35,005 bases of DNA, from positions 1 through 35,005 of the forward strand of contig JAICMG010000014.1 of the NCBI GenBank assembly GCA_025929365.1, read 5' to 3'. Source of the DNA: Frankiaceae bacterium (GTDB taxonomy: Bacteria > Actinomycetota > Actinomycetes > JAFAQI01). The notes under the pieces were generated by a model. It searched no databases, was not told the DNA's origin, and saw nothing but the letters and a program-made list of their open reading frames with translations. Numbering within the stretch: position 1 is the stretch's first letter; each line of letters opens with the position of its first letter. Below, piece by piece: positions 16,703 through 24,830 of this stretch. The position numbers and the translations under genes are program-made.

Positions 16703-17431
16703 ATGTCCGGCGTGAGCGCATCGCACCGGCAGGCGATCGAGGACCTGATCGCCAACCCGAGCCGGCAGAGCTACCGGTTCGAGCCGATCGTCGCGCTGGG
16801 CTCCGAGGAGGTCGTCGGGTACCGGTCACGCTCGGCGGGCCAGATCGGAACCGGCTTGCACACCACCTCGGCACTCATCGACTCGGCGGTGGCGGCCGGG
16901 CTGTTGGACCGCCTGGACTGGTCGATCCGGACCTTTCTGATGGGGTACGCGCTGGAGCGCGGGCTGCGGCAGCAGCTGCACTTCACCCCGGAGCCGGCGA
17001 CGTACGGCCATCCGTGCCCTACCGACCTCTCGTTGCCGTTCGTGCGCGCGCGACAGGAGCTGACGCTGGCAGCGGAGATCCCGATCGCGGCGTTCGACGA
17101 CGAATGGCAGCTGCGCAGTGGCGTGAACCAGTTCCAGTCATACGGGTGGCTCATCGTCGTCGACGACGTGGCCGACCATCCGAGCGGCTTGAAGCTGGCC
17201 GAGCAGATCCGGCCCAGCTGGCTGCGGCTGGACATGGACCTTCCGGGGCGAATACCGCCGGTGAGCCCGAATGTCGAGCGCATGCTCGAGTGGGCGACCG
17301 CGAACGACGTGGCGGTGCTCGCTCACGGGGTCAACTCGACCGCGCGCATGGATGCTGCCGTCGCGCTCGGTGCGACCTTCGCTCGCGGGTCACTGATCGG
17401 CACTGCGCAGGACCTGCCGGAAAAGGGATAG
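16703..17431 (+). CDS. Degenerate EAL-domain protein
   Basis: 242 aa. The whole length can be read as an EAL fold: YRFEPIVALGSEEVVGYRSR corresponds to the start with the E-x-L motif, ALIDSAVAAGLLDRLDWSIR to helix 1, GWLIVVDDVAD to the DDFG segment, IRPSWLRLDMDL to the KxD strand, and VLAHGVNSTARMDAAVALGA plus FARGSLIG to the AEGVE and QG region. The phosphodiesterase residues are replaced: EAL is YRS, the catalytic Lys is Arg, and the Glu of AEGVE is His/Asn (AHGVN). It should not hydrolyse c-di-GMP and may bind a nucleotide or a protein. GAGG lies 8 nt before the ATG. It is convergent with the MFS gene. Confidence 0.72.
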   Translation: MSGVSASHRQAIEDLIANPSRQSYRFEPIVALGSEEVVGYRSRSAGQIGTGLHTTSALIDSAVAAGLLDRLDWSIRTFLMGYALERGLRQQLHFTPEPATYGHPCPTDLSLPFVRARQELTLAAEIPIAAFDDEWQLRSGVNQFQSYGWLIVVDDVADHPSGLKLAEQIRPSWLRLDMDLPGRIPPVSPNVERMLEWATANDVAVLAHGVNSTARMDAAVALGATFARGSLIGTAQDLPEKG

Positions 17432-17447
17432 CGGCTTCGCTGCTCCC

Positions 17448-17463
17448 GGGCGGTGTGCCGCCC
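17448..17463. terminator. Hairpin between convergent EAL-like and MFS genes
   Basis: GGGCGG (17448-17453), loop TGTG, CCGCCC (17458-17463): a perfect 6-bp GC stem in the 31-bp gap between two convergent stops. There is no T-run; it could work as a bidirectional end. Confidence 0.45.
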
Positions 17464-18992
17464 TAGTCCATGAGCGAGCTTGCCGAGTCGTCCTTGCGAG
17501 CTGCGGAGTACCCGGCGAAGACGGCGGCAGCCGCGATCAAGATCGCCGAGATCGTCAGTGCCGAGGCCAGCCCGTCGTGGAATGCGGCGTACGCCGCGAC
17601 CTTGATCCGGTCGACGATCGAGCTGAAGATCTGACCCCCGAGCGTGCTCTTGTCGGGCGAGCTGCCGTGCTCATAGGCGTGGATGATGTAGTCCTGAAAG
17701 ATCCGCGGGATGCCGAGCTGGTCGAGGCGGTGCTTCAGATCCGTTGTGAGATGTGCGTTGACGAGCGCGCCGAGGATCGCGACACCGAAGACCACACCGA
17801 GCTGGCGCGCGGTGTTCGTTGCTGACGCCGCCATCCCCGAGTGCTCGGCCGGCACCTCTTCGAGCGCCACCGACGTCACCGGCACCATCGCCGTACCCAG
17901 CCCCAGACCGGTCAACGCGAGCGTCGCCATGAGCCCGCCGAAAGACGGATGCGGGTTGAGCAGCGGCTCGCTCGCTGCGATGCCGGCGGCAGCGAGCATC
18001 GCGCCGAGCCCCATCGTCCATCGACCGCCGCGGCGCACGACCAGCCATCCGCCGGCGACGGCACCGGCAACCATGAAGACGGTCATCGGCAGGAACAACA
18101 ACGCCGTGCGGTAGCCGCTGTACTTGACGACCTCCTCGAGATAGAGCGCGCTGAAGAAGAAGATCGAGAAGGTCCCGAAGTACGCCGCGAAGGCCACGCC
18201 GAGTGCCGCGCGAAAGCGACGCCGCCGGAAGTACCGCAGATCGAGCATCGGGGCAGGCGTCACGAGCTCGCGCCAGATGAACCCTCCGACGCAACCGGCG
18301 CCGACGGCGAACAGGGCGACGATGTGACCGGCCGCGTAGCCGGACCGCTCACCTTCGATCAGCCCGACGACGACGGTGGCGATGCCTCCGACCGCAAGCA
18401 CCTGTCCGGGCAGGTCGAGCGCGGCGGCGGCGGGATCAGCGCTCTCCGGCACGTACCGGTGGGCTGTCACGAGCAGAACGAGGCCGACCGCGACGTTGAG
18501 CCAGAAGATGCCGTGCCAATCCCAGACCCCGACCAGCAGGCCACCGATCAGTGGACCCAGCGCAAGGCCGAGGCAGGACACCGCGGCCCACACACCGAGT
18601 GCACGGGCCCTCCCTCGCTGCTCCGGAAAGATGTGGCGAAGGACGGACAGCGTTCCCGGCTCCGACGCGGCTGCTCCGATACCCATCAGCCCGCGCGACG
18701 CGATCAGCATGTTCCCGGAGGTGGCGAGCGCGCCCATCAACGACGCTGCTGCGAAGATGGCGACGCCCGTCAGCATGACCCGCCGCCGGCCGTACCGATC
18801 TCCCAACGTGCCGCCGGTGAGCATCAAGCTCGAGAACGCGACGGCATACGCGTCGACGACCCACTGCAGTCCGGTGACACCGAGGTGCAACGAGGTCTGA
18901 ATGCTGCCGAGCGCGACCGCGACAACCGTCGTGTCGAGGAACGTGAGCGCGAGGATTCCGCAGACCACGACGAGCGCGGGGCGCCGGGACAC
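17463..18992 (-). CDS. MFS drug exporter, DHA2 (EmrB/QacA) type
   Basis: 509 aa, 14-helix size. Family motifs are visible: LDTTVVAVAL in TM1, motif A GGTLGDRYGRRRVML, motif C GLALGPLIGGLLV and VWDWHGIFWLNVAVG after TM6. These are proton-driven exporters of drugs, dyes or metabolites at the cytoplasmic membrane. The GTG start at 18992 has TAGGCT 6 nt upstream, suggesting a leaderless mRNA. Only 49 bp separate it from the divergent pntAA start. No regulator gene is adjacent. Confidence 0.92.
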   Translation of the reverse strand: MSRRPALVVVCGILALTFLDTTVVAVALGSIQTSLHLGVTGLQWVVDAYAVAFSSLMLTGGTLGDRYGRRRVMLTGVAIFAAASLMGALATSGNMLIASRGLMGIGAAASEPGTLSVLRHIFPEQRGRARALGVWAAVSCLGLALGPLIGGLLVGVWDWHGIFWLNVAVGLVLLVTAHRYVPESADPAAAALDLPGQVLAVGGIATVVVGLIEGERSGYAAGHIVALFAVGAGCVGGFIWRELVTPAPMLDLRYFRRRRFRAALGVAFAAYFGTFSIFFFSALYLEEVVKYSGYRTALLFLPMTVFMVAGAVAGGWLVVRRGGRWTMGLGAMLAAAGIAASEPLLNPHPSFGGLMATLALTGLGLGTAMVPVTSVALEEVPAEHSGMAASATNTARQLGVVFGVAILGALVNAHLTTDLKHRLDQLGIPRIFQDYIIHAYEHGSSPDKSTLGGQIFSSIVDRIKVAAYAAFHDGLASALTISAILIAAAAVFAGYSAARKDDSASSLMD

Positions 18993-18998
18993 TCGCGA

Positions 18999-19004
18999 AG
19001 CCTA
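18999..19004 (-). promoter_or_regulatory. TAGGCT -10 box of a probable leaderless MFS transcript
   Basis: On the minus strand TAGGCT ends 6 nt before the GTG at 18992. The -35 region is not convincing. Confidence 0.4.
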
Positions 19005-19028
19005 CGAGCCCAGTACGCGCCGGAGTCG

Positions 19029-19034
19029 TATCGT
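19029..19034 (+). promoter_or_regulatory. TATCGT -10 box of a probable leaderless pnt operon transcript
   Basis: TATCGT ends 7 nt before the pntAA ATG at 19042. No Shine-Dalgarno is visible. It shares a 49-bp region with the divergent MFS promoter. Confidence 0.45.
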
Positions 19035-19041
19035 CGGCCTC

Positions 19042-20181
19042 ATGCGAGCCGGCGTCGTCGCGGAGATCGCGCCTGCAGAGCGTCGGGTCGCCCTCACCCC
19101 TGAGGCCGTCGGGCGACTCGCCAGCTTTGGATTCGATGTCGTCGTCGAGTCAGGGGCTGGTGCCGGCGCATGGTTCGCGGACAGCGAGTACGCCGACGCC
19201 GGCGCGACAGTCGCCGACGGTGCCGCGGTTCGCGCAACCTCGGACGTCATTCTCTGCGTTGGGCCGCCCGACTACACCGCGCTTCGATCCGGCCAGGCGG
19301 TCGTCGGGCTGTTGCAGCCGCTGCTCTGGCCGCGGGTGATGGCCGATCTCGCCGAGCGCGGCGTCACAGCCGTCAGCCTCGACGGACTTCCCCGCACGCT
19401 CACCCGCGCCCAGGGGATGGACGCACTCAGCTCGCAGGCCAACGTCGCGGGATACAAGTCCGTCCTCGTGGCGGCGGAGCACTTCGACCGGTTCTTCCCG
19501 CTGCTCATCACTGCGGCGGGCACCTCGAAGCCCGCCGAGGTGCTGGTGCTCGGCGCCGGAGTCGCCGGGTTGGCAGCCATCGGAACGGCACGACGGCTCG
19601 GCGCGATCGTCCGCGGGTACGACGTCCGGCCGGCGAGCGTGGACGAGATTCGCTCGCTCGGCGCTCAGCCGATCGAGCTCAAGTCGGTCGCGTCCGGCGC
19701 GGGCGAGGGTGGCTACGCGCGCTCGCTCACCGATGAGGAGCAGCTCGCGCAACAGCATGAGCTCACCGCGCACATCGCCAAGCACGACGTCGTCATCACC
19801 ACCGCCCAGATCCCCGGGCAACGGCCACCGTTGATGGTGACGTCCGCCGCGATCGCGGCGATGCGCCGAGGCTCGGTGGTCGTCGACATGGGCGCGTCGG
19901 ACCTCGGCGGAAACGTCGAGATCTCGCGGCCGGGCGAGGTGGTCGTATCCGCCAACGGCGTGACGGTCGTCGGTGCCGGCGACCTCGCGTCTCGCATGGC
20001 GACCGCGGCGTCGGCGGCGTACGCCCGCAACATGAGCGCGCTGCTGAAGCACCTCGTCTCCGACGGCGCGCTGTCGATAGACCTCGAGGACGAGATCACC
20101 GCCGGTGTCCTTGTCACGCACGACGGCAAGGTGGTCCATCCCGCCACCGCCGCCCTCGTCGCCAAAGGAGGAGCACCGTGA
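19042..20181 (+). CDS. pntAA: NAD(P) transhydrogenase alpha subunit, NAD-binding part (PntAA)
   Basis: 379 aa soluble domain I of proton-translocating transhydrogenase, which binds NAD(H). It shows the alanine-dehydrogenase/PNT N-terminus (EIAPAERRVALTPEAVGRL), a Rossmann glycine motif (VLGAGVAGLAAIGTARRLGA), the following acidic residue in GYDVRP, the mobile-loop region KSVASGAGEGGYARSL, and VVITTAQIPGQRPP. The membrane part is encoded separately, as in the three-subunit form. Its stop overlaps the pntAB GTG by 4 nt. The ATG is chosen because of the -10 box 7 nt upstream; the frame further upstream is only noncoding extension. Confidence 0.95.
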   Translation: MRAGVVAEIAPAERRVALTPEAVGRLASFGFDVVVESGAGAGAWFADSEYADAGATVADGAAVRATSDVILCVGPPDYTALRSGQAVVGLLQPLLWPRVMADLAERGVTAVSLDGLPRTLTRAQGMDALSSQANVAGYKSVLVAAEHFDRFFPLLITAAGTSKPAEVLVLGAGVAGLAAIGTARRLGAIVRGYDVRPASVDEIRSLGAQPIELKSVASGAGEGGYARSLTDEEQLAQQHELTAHIAKHDVVITTAQIPGQRPPLMVTSAAIAAMRRGSVVVDMGASDLGGNVEISRPGEVVVSANGVTVVGAGDLASRMATAASAAYARNMSALLKHLVSDGALSIDLEDEITAGVLVTHDGKVVHPATAALVAKGGAP

Positions 20182-20498
20182 CCGGCTCGTTCGTCGGCGA
20201 CATGACGATCTTCGTCCTCGCGCTGCTCGTCGGCTTCGAGGTGATCAGCAAGGTCCCGGCGACCCTGCACACACCGCTCATGTCGGGCGCCAACTCGATT
20301 CACGGCGTCGTTCTCGTCGGGGTCGTCATCCTGTCCGGTGAGACGCACGGCATCCTCGGCTATGTTCTGCTGTTCATCGCGGGCGCGTTCGCCGCGGCAA
20401 ACGTGATCGGCGGCTACGTCGTGACCGACCGGATGCTGCAGATGTTCAAACGCCGGCCGGTCGTCCCCGGGGCGCACTCCAAGGACGATCAGCCGTGA
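20178..20498 (+). CDS. pntAB: NAD(P) transhydrogenase alpha subunit, membrane part (PntAB)
   Basis: 106 aa with three hydrophobic segments (MTIFVLALLVGFEVISKVP, IHGVVLVGVVILSG, ILGYVLLFIAGAFAAANVIG) and the hallmark TPLMSGANSIHGVV. With PntB it forms the proton channel of the membrane complex. The GTG start overlaps pntAA by 4 nt (GTGA), and the stop overlaps the pntB GTG by 4 nt. Confidence 0.95.
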   Translation: MTGSFVGDMTIFVLALLVGFEVISKVPATLHTPLMSGANSIHGVVLVGVVILSGETHGILGYVLLFIAGAFAAANVIGGYVVTDRMLQMFKRRPVVPGAHSKDDQP

Positions 20499-21904
20499 CG
20501 CACTGGGAGACCGGGATCCGCTTCGCCTCCCTGTTCGGCGCGGTCTGCTTCGTCATCGGCCTGCACCTCATGAACTCGCCGGCGAGCGCGCGCCGCGGCA
20601 ACCAGGTGTCCGCGTTCGGGATGACCGTCGCAGTCGTCGCCGTACTGCTCAACGTCGGCCACGGCGACGGCGGCGCCGTGATGAACGCGACGCGGTGGAT
20701 CGTGCTGTCCGCCGGCGTGCTCGTCGGCGGCGCCTACGGCTTGTACGCCGCGCGCACCGTGCAGATGACGTCCATGCCGCAGCTGGTGTCGCTGTTCAAC
20801 GCGGTCGGCGGCGGCGCCGCAGCACTGATCGCCATCGCCGAGTACGACATCCACACCCATCCTTCGGGAGGGACCGCTACCGCCACGGTCCTCGATGTGG
20901 TCATCGGTGGCATCACCTTCACGGGCTCGCTGCTCGCCGCGCTGAAGCTGCAGGGACATCTGTCTCATCCCGTGTCCTTCCCCGGATCGCACGCGGCCTC
21001 TGGTCTGTTGTTCGCCGCCGCCCTGGCCGGCAGCGGCTGGGTGATCGCCGGCGCGGACCGCAAGGTGGTGTTGCTCGGCGTCGTCGTCATCGCGATGGTG
21101 CTCGGCGTACTCACTGTCCTGCCGATCGGCGGCGCGGACATGCCGGTCGTCATCTCGTTGCTCAACGCGTTCACCGGCACTGCGGTCGCGATGGCGGGCT
21201 TCGTGCTGTCGAACGCGACGCTGACGATCGCCGGTGCCCTCGTCGGAGCGTCCGGGTCGATCCTCACCAAGCTGATGGCCGACGCGATGAACCGCTCGGT
21301 GCTGAGCATCATTGCGGGCGGGTTCGGCACCGGGGCGACCGGCGTGATGGCGGCTGCGAGCGCGGGCGGGCCGGTCAAGGCCATCGCCGTCGACGACGCG
21401 GCGCTGCAGCTCGCCTACGCGAGCAAGGTGATCATCGTTCCGGGCTACGGCCTGGCCGCCGCACAGGCGCAGCACGAGTGCCGCCAGCTCGCCGAGGTGC
21501 TCGAGTCGCACGGCGTCGATGTCAGCTATGCCATCCATCCGGTCGCCGGCCGGATGCCGGGCCACATGAACGTGCTGCTCGCGGAGGCCAACGTGCCCTA
21601 TGACCAGCTGAAAGAGATGGAGGAGATCAACTCGGAGTTCGAAAGAACAGACGTCGCGTTGGTGGTCGGCGCGAACGACGTCACGAACCCGGCGGCGCGT
21701 CGACCCGGCAACGCGGTGTCAGGGATGCCGATCCTCGACGTCGACCACGCCAAGTCGATCATCGTCATCAAGCGGTCGATGGCGTCGGGGTACGCCGGCA
21801 TCGACAACGAGCTCTACACGGATCCGAAGACCTCGATGTTCTTCGCCGATGCGAAACAGGGGCTGGCTGCGCTCGTAGCGGCGGCAAAGACCCTCGTCGC
21901 CTAA
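20495..21904 (+). CDS. pntB: NAD(P) transhydrogenase beta subunit (PntB)
   Basis: 469 aa. The N-terminal ~270 residues hold about eight to nine membrane helices (including MPQLVSLFNAVGGGAAALIA, MPVVISLLNAFTGTAVAMAG). The C-terminal domain III binds NADP(H): GYGLAAAQAQHECRQLAE, HPVAGRMPGHMNVLLAEA, VVGANDVTNPAAR, and IIVIKRSMASGYAG. The complex uses the proton gradient to reduce NADP+ with NADH, which would supply NADPH for the P450 and biosynthetic enzymes. The GTG start overlaps pntAB by 4 nt. It is followed by hairpins at 21911-21974. Confidence 0.96.
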   Translation: MTHWETGIRFASLFGAVCFVIGLHLMNSPASARRGNQVSAFGMTVAVVAVLLNVGHGDGGAVMNATRWIVLSAGVLVGGAYGLYAARTVQMTSMPQLVSLFNAVGGGAAALIAIAEYDIHTHPSGGTATATVLDVVIGGITFTGSLLAALKLQGHLSHPVSFPGSHAASGLLFAAALAGSGWVIAGADRKVVLLGVVVIAMVLGVLTVLPIGGADMPVVISLLNAFTGTAVAMAGFVLSNATLTIAGALVGASGSILTKLMADAMNRSVLSIIAGGFGTGATGVMAAASAGGPVKAIAVDDAALQLAYASKVIIVPGYGLAAAQAQHECRQLAEVLESHGVDVSYAIHPVAGRMPGHMNVLLAEANVPYDQLKEMEEINSEFERTDVALVVGANDVTNPAARRPGNAVSGMPILDVDHAKSIIVIKRSMASGYAGIDNELYTDPKTSMFFADAKQGLAALVAAAKTLVA

Positions 21905-21910
21905 CTCGGC

Positions 21911-21930
21911 GTTCACCTAACGACGTGAAC
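21911..21930 (+). terminator. Small hairpin after pntB
   Basis: GTTCAC (21911-21916) and GTGAAC (21925-21930) form a perfect 6-bp stem with an 8-nt loop, 6 nt after the pntB stop. No T-run follows. Confidence 0.3.
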
Positions 21931-21944
21931 ACGGCACATGCGCA

Positions 21945-21974
21945 TTGCTACAGCCAGACGGCTGCCTGTAACAA
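21945..21974 (+). terminator. Hairpin between pntB and the cyclase-ATPase gene
   Basis: TTGCTACAGCCAG (21945-21957), loop ACGG, CTGCCTGTAACAA (21962-21974): 11 of 13 positions pair. It lies 41-70 nt after pntB and ends 27 nt before the -10 of the next gene. It is a likely end of the pnt transcript, though without a T-tract. Confidence 0.45.
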
Positions 21975-22001
21975 CATCCACGAACCCATCCCGCCCGCGC
22001 C

Positions 22002-22007
22002 TAACCT
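22002..22007 (+). promoter_or_regulatory. TAACCT -10 box of a probable leaderless cyclase-ATPase transcript
   Basis: TAACCT ends 6 nt before the GTG at 22014. No Shine-Dalgarno or good -35 is seen. Confidence 0.4.
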
Positions 22008-22013
22008 GTCAGA

Positions 22014-24674
22014 GTGACGACTCCGGGCGAGGTCACGCCTCCGCGCGACGCGACAAGCGCCGCCGCAAAGGCCGACGCGGGGACACCGCCGCGCCTTCGC
22101 ACCGTCACATTGATGTTCACCGACATCGAGGGCTCGACCATGCTCGTCCGCCGGCTTGGCGATGCCTGGGGAGATGTCCTCGACCGTCACCGGCAAATAG
22201 TGCGGCGAATCCTCGCTGACACCGACGGCCGCGAGGTCGGCACCGAGGGTGACGCGTTCTTTGTCACCTTCGACGACGCCCGCCGAGCCGCCACGGCAGC
22301 GCTAGGTATCCATGCCGCTCTCGCCGCCGAGGTCTGGCCGCAGAATGCACCCGTCCGCCTGCGGATCGGTCTGCACACCGGCTCGGTCGAGGAGCGCCAC
22401 GGCAACTACGTCGGCCTCGACGTCCACAAGGCCGCCCGGATCGCCGCGGCGGCCCACGGCGGGCAGACCCTGGTCTCGGAGACCACTGCCCTCCTCATCA
22501 CGACGGACCTTGCCGACCATCACCTCTACGACGTCGGCGAGCATCGCCTCAAGGACATCCCCGGTTCGGTTCGTATGTTTCAGATGGGCCCCGGCAGCTT
22601 CCCGCCGCCCCGTGCCCTCGACGGGCGGGTGCTTCGCCTACCGAGCCGGTGGTCGCACCTCGTCGGCCGCGATCTCGATCTCGCCCGCGTACGTAAGGAG
22701 TGGGAAGCCGGCGCCCGGCTCGTCAGCCTCGTGGGACCTGCCGGCGTCGGCAAGAGCAGCCTCGCGCTGGCGCTCGGACACGAGCGCGCCGACGCCGGCG
22801 ACGGCGCGGCCATGATCCCGCTCGCTGCCGTGCGCGATCCCGCCGATGTCGCCCCGGAGATCGCCCGCGTCCTCGACGCTCCGGACAGCGACGTCGTCAG
22901 CATCACGGGGTGCCTCGGCGGTCGACGGACGTTGCTGGTCCTCGACAACTTCGAGCAGATCCGGGCAGCGGGCCCGACTGTCCTGTCCCTGCTCGAGACC
23001 GCACCCGGCTTGCACGTCCTGGTCACCTCACAGGCACCACTGCACGTCGCGGGCGAACGCATTGTCTATGTTGAGCCGCTGGCGGTGCCGGTCAGCAACC
23101 GGTACGACGATGTTGCGACCTCGCCCGCCGTCGCGATGTTCCTGCAGCGCGCGTTGGAGGTCGATCCGGACTTCGCCCTTGACCTTGCCAACGCGGCGGC
23201 GGTTGCCGGCATCTGCCGGCGACTCGACGGCAACCCCTTAGCCCTCGAGCTCGCCGCTGCCCGCTGCCGATCCATGACACCGCAGCAACTGCTCGACCGG
23301 CTCGACAGCAGCTTCACGTTGCTGCGCTCACGTCGGGGCGACGATGCCGGCGACGCAGCCGCCGCCCGCCATGCCAGCCTTGAGAGCGCGCTCGACTGGA
23401 CACTCAGCCTGCTGCCGGACGAGGCCCGCGCGCTCGTTGATGGGCTCGGAGTCTTCGAAGGCGGTTGGACACTGGAAATGCTCGAACAGGTCGCGGCCGA
23501 GGCGCTGGCCGACCAGGTGACCCCGGTCGACGTGGCATGGGCGCTTGATGACCTCGTGGACCTCTCCGTCGTACGCCGCTCCTCCGAGGATGCAAGCCGC
23601 TTCACCTGGCCACCCGCGCTGCGCGATCTGGCGCGGACGAGACTTGCCGCAACTCCCGAGCAGGAGCAGCGCTGGTCGCGTGCCCACGCAGTGGCGTATG
23701 CCCGCCTCGCCGAGACGCTGACCGAGCACCACCCCTCCGTTGAGGGGGACCCGATCCGCCCCGAGACCGCGAACCTCTGGCGGGCGCTGGAATGGGCCAG
23801 CGTGGCAGATGCGCAACTGCACGCCCGGCTGGCATCCGTCACCCATGGCATGGTGCTGAGCAACCGCGCCGCGCTCCGGCCGCACATCGTTGCAGCCCTC
23901 GCCACGACCGACGACGATGTGCTGCAGGGGCGGCTGTATTCGATCCTCGGCTACCTCCATCATGCGTCCGGTGAGCATGCCCCCGCGCTGCGCGCGGTCG
24001 GCGACGCCGTGGATGCCTTCATGCGCGCCGGCCGACCGGTCGACGCGGCCCGCCAGCTGGTAGAACGCGCCTACCTGCTGTGCTCGGCCCATCCGGACGA
24101 CCAGCAGGCTGACGCGTGGCTCGACCAGGCGGACGCAATGCTCGCTGACGCCGGAGTGCAGGACAACCGTGCGGTGTTCATGCGGGCACAGCTGATGGTG
24201 ATTCGCCATGACGCGCACGGTGCTGCCGAGGTGCTGGAGCGGTTGTCCAGCATGCTGCAAGAGGCGCCCATGACGCTCGATGATGCAACGCATCACGCCC
24301 ACCTGTCGGCCGACTGCCAGCTGTTGGTGGGTGACTTCGAGGCAGCCCGGCGGACCTACGGCGTTTCCCTGCGAGCCGCGCTGGAGGAGAACGCGCTCGC
24401 GCAGGCCAGCATCGAGATGCAGGGGGTCGCCATGGCGCTGGGCGGCCTCGGTCGCCACCGTGAGGCCGCCTGTGTGGCGGGTGCCGCCGACCACGTTCAG
24501 AGTGAGCTCGGCTTCACACCGGACTACGCCTGGTGGAAGGCGCTCATCGAACAGCTGGTGACACGACCGGGCATCGCAGCTCTCGGCGAGGCCGGCCATG
24601 ACGAGGCACTGGCCGCCGGCCGCGCGTTGGGTGTCGACGGAGCTCTGGATCGCGCACTGGAGCTCTCGGACTGA
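22014..24674 (+). CDS. Class III adenylate cyclase - STAND ATPase - TPR signalling protein
   Basis: 886 aa. Residues ~30-190 are a class III nucleotide cyclase: metal ligands Asp37 (FTDIEGST) and Asp80 (GTEGDAFF), RIGLHTGSVE, and VHKAARIAAAAHGGQTLVS with the transition-state Arg. Residues ~215-480 are an NB-ARC/STAND-like ATPase: Walker A GPAGVGKSS (241-249), Walker B TLLVLDNFEQI, and GNPLALELAAARCR. A winged-helix-like segment and degenerate TPR repeats (~640-865, e.g. YSILGYLHHASGEHAPALRA) follow. No C-terminal LuxR helix-turn-helix is seen. It is probably a cytoplasmic regulator coupling ligand or ATP state to cAMP output. The GTG start is supported by the -10 box at 22002. Confidence 0.92.
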   Translation: MTTPGEVTPPRDATSAAAKADAGTPPRLRTVTLMFTDIEGSTMLVRRLGDAWGDVLDRHRQIVRRILADTDGREVGTEGDAFFVTFDDARRAATAALGIHAALAAEVWPQNAPVRLRIGLHTGSVEERHGNYVGLDVHKAARIAAAAHGGQTLVSETTALLITTDLADHHLYDVGEHRLKDIPGSVRMFQMGPGSFPPPRALDGRVLRLPSRWSHLVGRDLDLARVRKEWEAGARLVSLVGPAGVGKSSLALALGHERADAGDGAAMIPLAAVRDPADVAPEIARVLDAPDSDVVSITGCLGGRRTLLVLDNFEQIRAAGPTVLSLLETAPGLHVLVTSQAPLHVAGERIVYVEPLAVPVSNRYDDVATSPAVAMFLQRALEVDPDFALDLANAAAVAGICRRLDGNPLALELAAARCRSMTPQQLLDRLDSSFTLLRSRRGDDAGDAAAARHASLESALDWTLSLLPDEARALVDGLGVFEGGWTLEMLEQVAAEALADQVTPVDVAWALDDLVDLSVVRRSSEDASRFTWPPALRDLARTRLAATPEQEQRWSRAHAVAYARLAETLTEHHPSVEGDPIRPETANLWRALEWASVADAQLHARLASVTHGMVLSNRAALRPHIVAALATTDDDVLQGRLYSILGYLHHASGEHAPALRAVGDAVDAFMRAGRPVDAARQLVERAYLLCSAHPDDQQADAWLDQADAMLADAGVQDNRAVFMRAQLMVIRHDAHGAAEVLERLSSMLQEAPMTLDDATHHAHLSADCQLLVGDFEAARRTYGVSLRAALEENALAQASIEMQGVAMALGGLGRHREAACVAGAADHVQSELGFTPDYAWWKALIEQLVTRPGIAALGEAGHDEALAAGRALGVDGALDRALELSD

Positions 24675-24704
24675 GTCGGGTCGTCCCGCGACGCTCGCGA
24701 TCGA

Positions 24705-24782
24705 ATGTGACATAGGTGTTGTGACACGGCGCCCCTATGTCACATGCGTGTTTGTCATAGCGACACCAATGTCACATGCGTG
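24705..24782. repeat. Compound repeat: inverted ATGTGACAT units plus 14-bp direct repeat (hairpin 3)
   Basis: ATGTGACATAGG (24705-24716) is exactly complementary to 24734-24745. The same left arm, as ATGTGACATAGGTGT, also pairs with 14 of 15 positions of a second copy ending at 24776. ATGTCACATGCGTG occurs directly at 24737-24750 and 24769-24782. Two alternative hairpins are therefore possible. It lies between the convergent cyclase-ATPase and BtuF-like genes; the rest of that 156-bp gap shows nothing else. Confidence 0.8.
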
Positions 24783-24830
24783 CAGCCCAGAGTTGCCGTT
24801 CTCCAGCTTGATCGGGCCGGCGGCGGATCC

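Noticed and set aside
24705-24782. CRISPR array
   Set aside because: Only two 14-bp direct copies with an 18-nt gap plus an inverted copy; no cas genes and no regular spacers.
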